This document shows, in pieces, positions 7,804 to 15,568 of a stretch of 25,702 nt of DNA. The translations under genes were made by a program, and so were the position numbers. The stretch is from Marinilactibacillus sp042660675 (GTDB lineage: Bacteria > Bacillota > Bacilli > Lactobacillales > Carnobacteriaceae_A), in the NCBI RefSeq assembly GCF_042660675.1, contig NZ_JBHSUL010000013.1:1-25702 (forward strand), in the 5' to 3' direction. How positions within the stretch are numbered: the first letter of the stretch is position 1; each line of letters starts with the position of its first letter. The notes below the pieces were generated by a model, which saw only the letters and a list, made by a program, of their open reading frames with translations, ran no database searches and had not been told where the DNA came from.

Positions 7804-7949
7804 TTTGTCTCCTCTGTCTTTCTGTTACTTTTCAACAACTCTATTCTGTATTTAGTATAAATCAAACGCGATCCATTTATACTATAATAAACAGTCCTTT
7901 CGAACTACTTTTTATTTAAATTATAAAATAAAATAACAGAAACAGAGGC

Positions 7950-7978
7950 TTGAAAGCTTTATCATACAATACTTTATT
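7950..7978 (+). promoter_or_regulatory. Candidate mntH promoter
   Basis: TTGAAA (7950-7955), a 17-nt spacer and TTTATT (7973-7978), followed at once by the dyad at 7984-8002. Spacing is ideal and the hexamers are moderate. Initiation would fall inside the dyad, fitting repressor control. Confidence 0.5.
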
Positions 7979-7983
7979 AGATT

Positions 7984-8002
7984 TTTTAGGTTAACCTTAA
8001 AA
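7984..8002. promoter_or_regulatory. MntR/DtxR-like operator of mntH
   Basis: Dyad centred on AGGTTAACCT with T-rich left and A-rich right flanks (TTAGGTTAACCTTAA core). It resembles DtxR/MntR-family boxes with TTAGG/CCTAA half sites. It sits directly downstream of the candidate -10 and upstream of a manganese transporter gene. Manganese-responsive repression is inferred. Confidence 0.6.
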
Positions 8003-8014
8003 AAACTTTCGCTT

Positions 8015-8036
8015 TAGCTTAATTAGGAGTAAGCTA
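8015..8036 (+). other. Small hairpin in mntH 5' untranslated region
   Basis: Perfect 7-bp inverted repeat TAGCTTA (8015-8021) and TAAGCTA (8030-8036) with an 8-nt loop containing AGGAG. This is not the start-proximal ribosome site (AAGAGGTG at 8051-8058). It could be an RNA structure in the leader or just chance. Confidence 0.3.
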
Positions 8037-8065
8037 TAGATGAATCAAACAAAGAGGTGCTCTTT

Positions 8066-9637
8066 ATGACTAAAAAAAACCATTACTCAAAAAATCAGCC
8101 GTTACTTCATGCCTCCAGTGGTCTGTCACTCGAAGAGGTCAATGGAACAGTCGCTGTTCCTAAAGGGAAAGGATTCTGGAGAACCTTACTTGCTTATTCC
8201 GGTCCTGGAGCATTAGTTGCAGTTGGTTACATGGATCCGGGAAACTGGTCCACTTCTATTACAGGTGGTCAAAATTTTCAATACATGTTGATGTCTGTAA
8301 TACTGATGTCAAGCCTGATTGCTATGCTACTTCAATACATGGCGGCTAAACTAGGTATTGTTACCCAAATGGATCTTGCTCAGGCGATTCGAGCTCGTAC
8401 GAGCAAGAAGCTTGGAATTATTCTCTGGATTTTAACCGAACTTGCCATCATGGCTACTGATATTGCTGAAGTTATCGGGGCAGCTATCGCTTTATACCTT
8501 CTGTTCAATATTCCATTAGTCATTGCTGTATTTATTACAGTATTTGATGTGCTACTGCTACTTTTACTAACAAAAGTTGGCTTCAGAAAAATTGAAGCCC
8601 TTGTCGTCAGTCTGATTTTTGTCATTCTTTTCGTTTTTGTTTATCAAGTGGCTTTATCGAACCCTTCTTGGGGCGCTTTACTTGAAGGGTTCATTCCTAC
8701 CACACAAACTTTTGCATCCAGTCCAGCTATTGGTGGTCAAACACCTTTGACTGGATCGCTCGGAATCATTGGCGCTACGGTTATGCCACATAATCTTTAT
8801 CTTCATTCTGCTGTATCACAGACACGTAAAATTGATCACAATGATCCCAAAAATGTTGCTGAAGCGGTACGGTTTTCTACTTGGGACTCTAATATCCAAT
8901 TAACACTAGCATTCTTTGTTAATGCACTTTTACTAGTTATGGGTGTTGCCGTATTTAAAACAGGTACGGTTAAAGATCCTTCGTTTTTCGGTCTATATCA
9001 AGCATTATCAGATCCGTCAACGCTCAGCAATGGCTTTCTTATAGCGGTTGCTAAGTCTGGACTATTGTCCACCTTATTTGCCGTCGCCTTGCTTGCATCA
9101 GGGCAAAATTCCACTATTACCGGAACCCTGACTGGACAAGTGATTATGGAAGGCTTTATTCACTTACGTATGCCTATCTGGTTAAGACGACTCGTAACAC
9201 GTTTACTTTCTGTTCTTCCTGTACTGATTTGTGTACTCCTTACAAGTGGTAAAGGACCCCTACAAGAACACGAAGCCTTGAATAACTTGATGAACAATTC
9301 GCAGGTCTTCCTTGCTTTTGCCTTACCATTTTCCATCATTCCTTTGCTTATGATGACAGACAGTCAGGCCGAAATGGGACAAACCTTTAAAAACTCAATG
9401 ATTATCAAAGGATTTGGCTGGCTTTCTGTGATTGCCTTGACTGGACTTGATCTAATCGGTCTTCCTGGACAGGTCGAGGAATTCTTTGGTGCAACAACTG
9501 CTGGTTTTACGATGCTATGGGCTGATATAACTGCTTACGCTATCATCATCCTTGTCTTAGCTCTATTAGCTTGGACAATTATTGAACTCCACAGGGGAAA
9601 TCAGCGACTTGCAGCCGAAAGACTTTCTACTCATTAA
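8066..9637 (+). CDS. mntH: Nramp family Mn2+/divalent metal transporter
   Basis: A 523-residue proton-coupled divalent metal importer of the Nramp family, with about 11 membrane helices. The metal-site motifs are plain: DPGNW in helix 1 (GYMDPGNWSTSITGG) and MPHNLYLHS in helix 6. The GQNSTITGTLTGQ loop is also family-typical. The start is ATG-8066, with AAGAGGTG 7 nt upstream; an in-frame GTG at 8057 overlaps that site and is rejected. Lactic acid bacteria use such proteins to import manganese, which protects against H2O2. An MntR/DtxR-like box lies in the promoter, and a 17-bp terminator follows the gene. Confidence 0.93.
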   Translation: MTKKNHYSKNQPLLHASSGLSLEEVNGTVAVPKGKGFWRTLLAYSGPGALVAVGYMDPGNWSTSITGGQNFQYMLMSVILMSSLIAMLLQYMAAKLGIVTQMDLAQAIRARTSKKLGIILWILTELAIMATDIAEVIGAAIALYLLFNIPLVIAVFITVFDVLLLLLLTKVGFRKIEALVVSLIFVILFVFVYQVALSNPSWGALLEGFIPTTQTFASSPAIGGQTPLTGSLGIIGATVMPHNLYLHSAVSQTRKIDHNDPKNVAEAVRFSTWDSNIQLTLAFFVNALLLVMGVAVFKTGTVKDPSFFGLYQALSDPSTLSNGFLIAVAKSGLLSTLFAVALLASGQNSTITGTLTGQVIMEGFIHLRMPIWLRRLVTRLLSVLPVLICVLLTSGKGPLQEHEALNNLMNNSQVFLAFALPFSIIPLLMMTDSQAEMGQTFKNSMIIKGFGWLSVIALTGLDLIGLPGQVEEFFGATTAGFTMLWADITAYAIIILVLALLAWTIIELHRGNQRLAAERLSTH

Positions 9638-9662
9638 CTTGATTTTCTTTATAACTAAGCTA

Positions 9663-9702
9663 AAAAGCTGGTTCAAGACCCGTTTGTCTTGAACCAGCTT
9701 TT
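9663..9702. terminator. Strong bidirectional terminator
   Basis: Perfect 17-bp stem (9663-9679 with 9686-9702) and 6-nt loop CCGTTT, with A-run on the left and T-run on the right. It separates convergent mntH and yadH. Confidence 0.92.
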
Positions 9703-9711
9703 CTCTTTTGC

Positions 9712-10482
9712 TTAACTTCTTAATCCGCGACCTCTTTCAATCAGGTACCAGCAAATGGCGTATAATACGATAACAAATCCAACCAATATGCCCATAGATA
9801 ACATAATTGGTACATCTATTACACCCAAAAACCCGTAACGGAATCCCGAAATCATATAAACAATAGGATTCACTTTTGAAACACCTTGCCAAAATGGCGG
9901 CAGCATAGAGATTGAGTAAAATACCCCACCAAGATAAGTTAGTGGTTGTAAAACGAATGTCGGAACAATTGAGACATCATCAAATGACTGGGCAAAAATC
10001 CCGTTCAATAATCCTGCTAATGAAAACAGTGTAGAAGTCATAAACAAAGTAATGATGATAATCAACCAAGAGTAAACTTGTAGGGGTACAAAGAATAACG
10101 AAATAATAGTAACCAGTATGCCTACTAGAATACTTCTACCCAGTCCTCCAATTAAAAACCCCCATACGATAACATGCGTGGGTACGGGTGCAATCAAGAT
10201 TTCTTCGATATTCTTCTGAAATTTCTGCGAAAAGAAAGATGAAGAGACATTTGAATAAGAGCTTGTAATAATGGACATCATGATCAGACCAGGAACAATA
10301 AATTCCATATAAGAGAAACCTTCCATCTGCCCTATACGGTCGCCGATCAGATTCCCGAAAATAACAAAGTATAGGGATGTCGTAATAACCGGTGGTACTA
10401 AAGTCTGTATCCAGATACGCAGATAACGATTGGTCTCTTTTACTGCCAGACTTTTCAAAGCTGTAAAATAAAGATTAAACAT
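9712..10482 (-). CDS. yadH: ABC-2 type permease, YadH-like
   Basis: A 256-residue ABC-2 exporter permease with six hydrophobic segments. Distinctive stretches are RIWIQTLVPPVITTSLYFVIFG, FIVPGLIMMSIIT, VPTFVLQPLTYLGGVFYS, NPIVYMISGFRYGFLG and a C-terminal RGRGLRS. These closely follow E. coli YadH, also about 256 residues, as remembered. It pairs with the upstream ATPase (8-nt overlap) to form an exporter in the membrane; the substrate is unknown, since YadGH itself is uncharacterised. It is the promoter-distal gene of a two-gene operon ending at the 9663-9702 terminator. Confidence 0.9.
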   Translation of the reverse strand: MFNLYFTALKSLAVKETNRYLRIWIQTLVPPVITTSLYFVIFGNLIGDRIGQMEGFSYMEFIVPGLIMMSIITSSYSNVSSSFFSQKFQKNIEEILIAPVPTHVIVWGFLIGGLGRSILVGILVTIISLFFVPLQVYSWLIIIITLFMTSTLFSLAGLLNGIFAQSFDDVSIVPTFVLQPLTYLGGVFYSISMLPPFWQGVSKVNPIVYMISGFRYGFLGVIDVPIMLSMGILVGFVIVLYAICWYLIERGRGLRS

Positions 10483-11410
10483 TGGTTTCCTCCACTTGAT
10501 TTTTTTCGTCGGTAATTTTCAAGAATAGTTCTTCTAGTCGGTTCGATTTATTACGCATCGACAGAACCTTAATTCCTTGCTTACTGAGTTGCGCAAATAT
10601 TTCATTAATGCCTTGATTTCGTTCTACTTCTACCGTTAGCGTTGATTCGTCCACAAGCTGGCTTTGATAGCCTGTGATTTCCGGTTTATTATTAGAAGGC
10701 GCTAGGTCAAAAATGAAAGTTTCGAATTGAAGTTTTGCCAGCAATGACTTCATACTCGTATTCTCAATCAACTCACCTGTCTGGATAATCCCAATATTAC
10801 GGCATAGCATCTCTGCTTCTTCTAGATAATGGGTTGTTAAGATGATCGTTGTGCCGTTTTCATTCAATTCTCTCAAGAATGTCCACATTTCACGTCTCAA
10901 TTCAATGTCTACGCCCGCAGTGGGTTCATCTAAAATTAGTAACCGTGGTTCGTGCATCAATGCGCGTGCAATCATCAATCTGCGTTTCATCCCGCCTGAA
11001 AGCATACGAGCACGAACATTGCGTTTTTCCCATAAATCAGATTGCTTCAGGTATTTTTCACTTCGTTCTAATGCTTCTTTACGAGAAACACCGTAATATC
11101 CAGCTTGGTTCACCACAATCTGTTGAACCGTTTCGAAAGGGTTAAAGTTGAATTCTTGCGGAACAAGGCCAATCTGTTGCTTGGCACGTACTAGATCTGA
11201 ATCGATGTCATGACCAAATACGTTCACTTTTCCAGAGGTCTTATTGACTAGTGAAGTAATGATTCCGATTGTCGTTGATTTACCGGCTCCATTAGGACCT
11301 AACAAGGCATAAAAGTCTCCTTCTTCTACTGTCAGGTCGATTCCACGTAAGGCTTCAACGCCTGTATCATAGACTTTTTTCAAGTCTTTTATTTCTAGTG
11401 CGTATGTCAT
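10475..11410 (-). CDS. yadG: ABC transporter ATPase, YadG-like
   Basis: A 311-residue ABC ATPase: Walker A GPNGAGKST (about 38-46), Q-loop VPQEFNFNPFETVQQ, signature LSGGM (about 137-141), Walker B LLILDEP (about 157-163) and H-loop TTHYLEEAE, then a 90-residue C-terminal extension. Long blocks, such as the Q-loop to GYYGV region and the signature region, match E. coli YadG almost residue for residue as remembered, which is unusual across phyla. An AAGGAGA site (11421-11427) lies about 10 nt before the ATG. A minimal ATG-AGT-AAA-TGA frame sits between them and overlaps the start. It forms an export complex with YadH; substrate unknown. Confidence 0.92.
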   Translation of the reverse strand: MTYALEIKDLKKVYDTGVEALRGIDLTVEEGDFYALLGPNGAGKSTTIGIITSLVNKTSGKVNVFGHDIDSDLVRAKQQIGLVPQEFNFNPFETVQQIVVNQAGYYGVSRKEALERSEKYLKQSDLWEKRNVRARMLSGGMKRRLMIARALMHEPRLLILDEPTAGVDIELRREMWTFLRELNENGTTIILTTHYLEEAEMLCRNIGIIQTGELIENTSMKSLLAKLQFETFIFDLAPSNNKPEITGYQSQLVDESTLTVEVERNQGINEIFAQLSKQGIKVLSMRNKSNRLEELFLKITDEKNQVEETNV

Positions 11411-11456
11411 TTACTCATGATCTCCTTATAGATGTGATTTTTCTATTTTATCATGT

Positions 11457-11507
11457 TTTACTTACAAAAAATAAAAAAAAGGTGTTTTCTCATTTTTAGT
11501 AAGTAAA
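11457..11507. repeat. Inverted repeat flanking the yadGH promoter region
   Basis: Nine-bp arms TTTACTTAC (11457-11465) and GTAAGTAAA (11499-11507) separated by 33 bp, upstream of yadG. They could be paired half-sites for a regulator or a leader hairpin. The rest of the 256-nt gap between yadG and the P-type ATPase gene holds only the terminator at 11598-11627. Confidence 0.35.
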
Positions 11508-11597
11508 TTTTTACAGCTATTTTTAAACTTTCCGTTTTACTCGTCCGTAATTCTTTCATATGCAACGATTATAGCCATTGCTAATAGACAATTTGTA

Positions 11598-11627
11598 TAA
11601 AAAAAGGACTTCCAAATTCAGAAGTCC
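11598..11627 (-). terminator. Terminator of the P-type ATPase gene
   Basis: On the minus strand: GGACTTC, 8-nt loop, GAAGTCC, then seven or more T. Stem 11606-11612 with 11621-11627. It lies 40 nt after the ATPase stop codon. Confidence 0.88.
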
Positions 11628-11666
11628 TCAAGACGTACCTATCAGGTAATAGCTTGGTTTCCAAGC

Positions 11667-14012
11667 TTAATTTGCGTGTTTGTGGTTACCGAGTAGTCGA
11701 TGCATGACTCGTTTCAGTCCATAGAATAACGGAATGACTAAGAACATCAACGGAATATAAACCAGTGCCAGATGCCACTGGAATAAGCTGACTAATGAAA
11801 ACAATCTTCCGAAGAAAAGAAACAGAATCAAAAAATTTCCAAAGAGAGCACCTATCATCAGTAAAATTTTCCAGTTGCTTGGTTTAGAAATACAATAAAG
11901 AACAACGAAGCAGACAATTCCTGTCATCCAGACGGTAATCGTTGAAGTCTCTTCATAGGTCCAATTCAGCTGAGTACCGAAAAATAGAATCGTCAATGCG
12001 AATAATACGACGCTTAATCCACTAGCTAGGGCCGGCTCCAGAATATTCTGGAAAAAACGCCCCTTAATAGGTGAGACATTCGGTCTCAATGCTAAGAAAA
12101 ACGACGGGATCCCTACGGTCAAGGTACTGATTGGACTAAGTTGAATCGGTTGAAATGGGTAAGGTGAACTGATAAAAATGAACAGTGCTGCCAACAAGAT
12201 TGAATAAACCGTTTTAGTTAGATATAAAGAAGCCACACGCTGGATATTGTTTACGACTTTACGCCCTTCTAAAACAACACCGACCATGGAATCAAAATTA
12301 GAATCGAGTAAAACAAAATCGGCTATCCCTTTTGTTGCATCGCTACCGTTTGCCATAACAATACTACAATCTGCTTTTTTGAGCGCGAGAATATCATTGA
12401 CTCCGTCGCCTGTCATTCCAACGGTTCTTCCGTTCGCCTGAAGGGCTTCTACTAATGCACGTTTTTGTTCCGGACTAACACGTCCAAATATGCGGTTCTC
12501 CTGCACTAATAACTGATAATCAGCGGTATCTTCTACCTTACTCATATCGATTAGCTGATCGCTACCTTTCACCCCTGCTCGTTTTGCAATCTGGGCCACG
12601 GTTTGAGGATGATCTCCTGAAATGATGCAGATTTCAACGTCTTGTTCTCTGAAATACTGTAAGGTTTGTGGTGCATTCTCGCGAATCTCATCTTCCAAAA
12701 ATAAAATTCCTTCAAGTCTAAGTCCTTTGGGTAACGTTTGATCAATCAGCGAAGCTTCACTTGAAGCAATTGCTAATACGCGCAGTCCTTTTGTTGTTGC
12801 TAGACGCATACTTTCTGTCAGTTCAGATGTAAAGGTATCAAATAAGTATTCTGGTGCGCCCATGACAACCGTGCCTTTTTGATCATACTCTACGGCACTC
12901 CATTTACGAACAGAAGAAAAGGGAATCGTTTTTGTAATAGGATAGGCTTCATCCACTTTTGGGAATGATTCCATCAAAGCAAGCCCTGTTGCGTTGTCTT
13001 CTTGCAAATCATGAGCGAACCGACCCACCATCTCTTCGAATGCTTTTTCAGTTCGTCCACCAGTCACGTTGGTCTGAATGACTTTTAACTCTCCGCTCGT
13101 CAACGTACCCGTTTTATCCAGACACAAAATATCTACTCGAGCCAAGGTTTCAATAGACCCCATTGTCTTCACCAAGACTTTTTTCCGAGATAAGCGAATG
13201 ACACCGACCGCCAGTGCTACTGTCGTCAACAAGATCAGCCCTTCGGGAATCATACCGATCATTGCTGCAGTCGACCCTAGAATTGCTTGATTCACAGACA
13301 TATCACTGAGTAGACTGGACATGAAAAGTGCCGTCCCTATTGGGATAATGCCAAAAGTTAGAATCCGAATCACTTTCTTCATCGTCTGTAGCAATTCGCT
13401 GTAAATACTTTTTTCACCTTTCGCTTCCAATGTTAGTTTGGAGCTATAACTTTCTCTCCCGACTTTTGTCGCTTCCATCAAGGCTTGTCCACTGACTACA
13501 AAACTACCTGAATAAACCATATCTCCCGTTTGTTTCAATATTGGATCAACTTCTCCTGTTAATTGAGACTCATCGCACTCGATACCGCTTGTTTGAATCA
13601 CGATACCATCCACAACAATCTGTTGTCCACGTTTGATGACAAGCAAATCATTCTTCACGATTTCTTCTTGTAAGATCTCTTCTTGCTGGCCATTTCTAAT
13701 AACGGTCGCTTTGGCTTGATTTAGCAAGGTCAATTCGTCGATATTTTTCTTTGCGCGTAATTCTTGAAAGACCCCTACGGCCGTATTGACGAGGATGACG
13801 CCAAGAAAGAGCAAGTTCTTGTAGCTCCCGGTATAAATAACGAATCCGGCGATAATTATGTTAATGAAGTTAAATAGTGTTAGGCTATTTTCTAAGAAGA
13901 TTTGTTTGAAACTTCGTGTCATAGGCGGCAAGGCTTCATTGCTTTCTCCACGTACTTTTCGTGTTTCTACTTCTGCATAACTCAAACCTACATATTCTGC
14001 TTTTTCAGCCAT
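11667..14012 (-). CDS. Cation-translocating P-type ATPase (HAD-IC family)
   Basis: A 781-residue P-type ATPase with an N-terminal cation-ATPase segment, TM pair at about 45-85, actuator domain with LTGE (about 151-154), TM pair with IPEGL (about 255-259, the ion-pocket Pro), phosphorylation site DKTGTLT (Asp299), nucleotide domain, TGDGVND hinge (534-540), and about six C-terminal helices. It belongs to the Gram-positive group of about 780 residues that includes the streptococcal calcium exporter type. There are no N-terminal metal-binding cysteines and no CPC motif, so Ca2+, Mg2+ or another hard cation is more likely than Cu/Cd; the ion is not decided. An AAGGAG site precedes the ATG. Single gene with its own terminator and an unusual upstream repeat. 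Confidence 0.9.
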   Translation of the reverse strand: MAEKAEYVGLSYAEVETRKVRGESNEALPPMTRSFKQIFLENSLTLFNFINIIIAGFVIYTGSYKNLLFLGVILVNTAVGVFQELRAKKNIDELTLLNQAKATVIRNGQQEEILQEEIVKNDLLVIKRGQQIVVDGIVIQTSGIECDESQLTGEVDPILKQTGDMVYSGSFVVSGQALMEATKVGRESYSSKLTLEAKGEKSIYSELLQTMKKVIRILTFGIIPIGTALFMSSLLSDMSVNQAILGSTAAMIGMIPEGLILLTTVALAVGVIRLSRKKVLVKTMGSIETLARVDILCLDKTGTLTSGELKVIQTNVTGGRTEKAFEEMVGRFAHDLQEDNATGLALMESFPKVDEAYPITKTIPFSSVRKWSAVEYDQKGTVVMGAPEYLFDTFTSELTESMRLATTKGLRVLAIASSEASLIDQTLPKGLRLEGILFLEDEIRENAPQTLQYFREQDVEICIISGDHPQTVAQIAKRAGVKGSDQLIDMSKVEDTADYQLLVQENRIFGRVSPEQKRALVEALQANGRTVGMTGDGVNDILALKKADCSIVMANGSDATKGIADFVLLDSNFDSMVGVVLEGRKVVNNIQRVASLYLTKTVYSILLAALFIFISSPYPFQPIQLSPISTLTVGIPSFFLALRPNVSPIKGRFFQNILEPALASGLSVVLFALTILFFGTQLNWTYEETSTITVWMTGIVCFVVLYCISKPSNWKILLMIGALFGNFLILFLFFGRLFSLVSLFQWHLALVYIPLMFLVIPLFYGLKRVMHRLLGNHKHAN

Positions 14013-14056
14013 TCCATCTTCTCCTTATATACATCACACTAGTAAACACCGTTCCT

Positions 14057-14065
14057 TTTATAGCA
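14057..14065 (-). promoter_or_regulatory. Extended -10 promoter of the P-type ATPase
   Basis: On the minus strand TGC-TATAAA (TATAAA at 14057-14062) forms an extended -10 about 45 nt upstream of the start codon. No good -35 hexamer was found at 16-18 nt, which would suit activator dependence. Confidence 0.45.
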
Positions 14066-14113
14066 TACGCGATTCTTTTTTATTTAACCTCAGACTAAAG
14101 CCTGAGTTCACTC

Positions 14114-14143
14114 TTTCTTTAAGTTTCTTTAAATTTCTTTAAG
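14114..14143. repeat. Three 10-bp direct repeats upstream of the P-type ATPase
   Basis: TTTCTTTAAG, TTTCTTTAAA and TTTCTTTAAG lie head to tail at 14114-14123, 14124-14133 and 14134-14143. They sit about 50-85 bp upstream of the candidate -10. Hexamers TTTAAG repeated in phase with the DNA helix resemble binding sites of OmpR-type response regulators. A small CTCAGGC/GTCTGAG hairpin lies between repeat and promoter. Confidence 0.6.
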
Positions 14144-14179
14144 TATACCTATCATACCGATTCCACTACAGGCTTGTAC

Positions 14180-14212
14180 AAAAAAACGACCCTTTAATGG
14201 TTAAAAGGATCG
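14180..14212 (-). terminator. Terminator of the thiamine salvage operon
   Basis: On the minus strand an imperfect 11-bp stem, CGATCCTTTTAA with TTAAAGGGTCG, is followed by seven T. It begins 14 nt after the tenA stop. Confidence 0.85.
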
Positions 14213-14225
14213 CTGTCTTGGTTAT

Positions 14226-14894
14226 TTATTGGTCTTTTTGCCATCGTTCTTTTCGGTAAGCCATTTCCCAAAAAGCATATTCCAACTCGCTACTGAGGAC
14301 AAAAGCTTCCATCATCTGTGCTTGTTCTTCAGGTAGGCTCTCCTCATACAGTTCATCTAAAATCGCTCTTTCCAGTTGTACATGTTCTTGCGCTTCTACG
14401 CCCGCATATGTTTCGATCCATCTTTGATAGATTGGAACAGAAGACTGCTTGGTGATCAATGTATCTCCTAATTCTTGGTACAACCAAGCGCATGGCAGCA
14501 TACTCGCAGCTGCACTATTGATTGTTCCTTCAAGCAGTTGTCGGTACATATGTGATACGTAGTGATAGGCAGTTGGTGCAATCGGTGTAGCACGGACTTC
14601 TTCGTCTGTGATACCGAGTTCAGAGAAAAACGTTTCTCGAATCGCAATTTCCCCTAATGCTAAATTTCCCGCATTTTCTACGAGTAAAGCTTTTAATGCT
14701 GGATGCGTCGTTTTCTCAGCAATCAGTGCGTAGAGTTCGCTGAAATGCTTCAAGTAATAATGATCTTGAATTAGGTAATAACGAAAAATTTCCGAATCCA
14801 AGGTCCCCGCTTGCAATTCTGTGATGAAAGGATGATTAAAACTCCCTTCCCATGAGGCAGAAGCGGCTTTCTTGGCGTTAAGTGTAAAAGACAT
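14226..14894 (-). CDS. tenA: Aminopyrimidine aminohydrolase / thiaminase II
   Basis: A 222-residue all-helical TenA enzyme that hydrolyses amino-HMP derived from degraded thiamine, releasing HMP for salvage. The active-site residues known from B. subtilis TenA are at the same positions: Asp44 (IQDHYY), Tyr47, Tyr112, nucleophile Cys135 (LPCAWLY), Tyr139, Tyr163 and Glu205 (SSELEYAFWE). A GGAGGAG site lies 6-7 nt before the ATG. It is last in the thiW-thiM-thiE-tenA operon, 44 nt after thiE and just before a terminator, so it shares TPP riboswitch control. No HMP kinase gene thiD is nearby; it must be elsewhere for the pathway to work. Confidence 0.94.
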   Translation of the reverse strand: MSFTLNAKKAASASWEGSFNHPFITELQAGTLDSEIFRYYLIQDHYYLKHFSELYALIAEKTTHPALKALLVENAGNLALGEIAIRETFFSELGITDEEVRATPIAPTAYHYVSHMYRQLLEGTINSAAASMLPCAWLYQELGDTLITKQSSVPIYQRWIETYAGVEAQEHVQLERAILDELYEESLPEEQAQMMEAFVLSSELEYAFWEMAYRKERWQKDQ

Positions 14895-14938
14895 GAAACT
14901 CTCCTCCAGTGATATACTATTTAAACTATTCGTTCTTA

Positions 14939-15568
14939 TTAAGACTCTATGATTTCTACTACCGCTTTTTTAAGTCGTTGTGTTTTCTGAGCGACGTCTT
15001 CGGCCAGCATCAATTCTGTAACAACAGAGACTCCGGCAATACCTGTGTGACGCAGTGAATCAATATTATTTTCCTTGAGTCCACCAATCGCTACGATCGG
15101 AATGTTGACGGATGAAACAATTGTTTTCAGCGTCTCAATAGATGTGCGCTGGGGATTTTTCTTTGTCTTGGTTGGATAGATTGCACCAACGCCTAAGTAA
15201 TCTGCGCCAGCTTTTTCTGCTTCTTTTGCGCGTTCAACATCTTTTGCAGAAACACCTATTATTTTATCTTTTCCAATCAGTCTGCGAACGACTTCTACTG
15301 GCAATTCATCGTCACCAATGTGAACACCCGCAGCATCAACCGCTAGGCAGACATCGACTCGATCGTTGATGATCAAAGGAACGTCAAAACGGTCTGTTAG
15401 GTCTTTCACTTTTTGAGCCAGTCTATAAAAATCGTTTGTCGTTGCTTCCTTTTCACGCAGCTGCACGAGTGTTACGCCATTTTCACAGGCGGTTTTGATC
15501 ACAGTTAAAAAGGATGCTTCGTCAAAATCGTATCTTCCAGTTACAAGGTAAAGGGTTAATTCTTTCAT
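14939..15568 (-). CDS. thiE: Thiamine-phosphate synthase
   Basis: A 209-residue TIM-barrel enzyme that joins HMP-pyrophosphate and thiazole phosphate to make thiamine phosphate. Family motifs seen: VQLREKEATTNDFY, INDRVDVCLAVDAAGVHIGDDELP, VGAIYPTKTKKN, and IVAIGGL near the C-terminus for phosphate binding. Two ATGs are in frame (15577 and 15568). The second is preferred because AAAGGA lies 8 nt upstream and it overlaps the thiM stop as ATGA; the first ATG abuts that same site. Translation coupled to thiM is likely. Confidence 0.93.
   Translation of the reverse strand: MKELTLYLVTGRYDFDEASFLTVIKTACENGVTLVQLREKEATTNDFYRLAQKVKDLTDRFDVPLIINDRVDVCLAVDAAGVHIGDDELPVEVVRRLIGKDKIIGVSAKDVERAKEAEKAGADYLGVGAIYPTKTKKNPQRTSIETLKTIVSSVNIPIVAIGGLKENNIDSLRHTGIAGVSVVTELMLAEDVAQKTQRLKKAVVEIIES

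Noticed and set aside
12247..12441. Small plus-strand frames inside the P-type ATPase, treA and pox genes
   Set aside because: Antisense or out-of-frame shadows of strongly conserved genes, without ribosome sites or recognisable domains.
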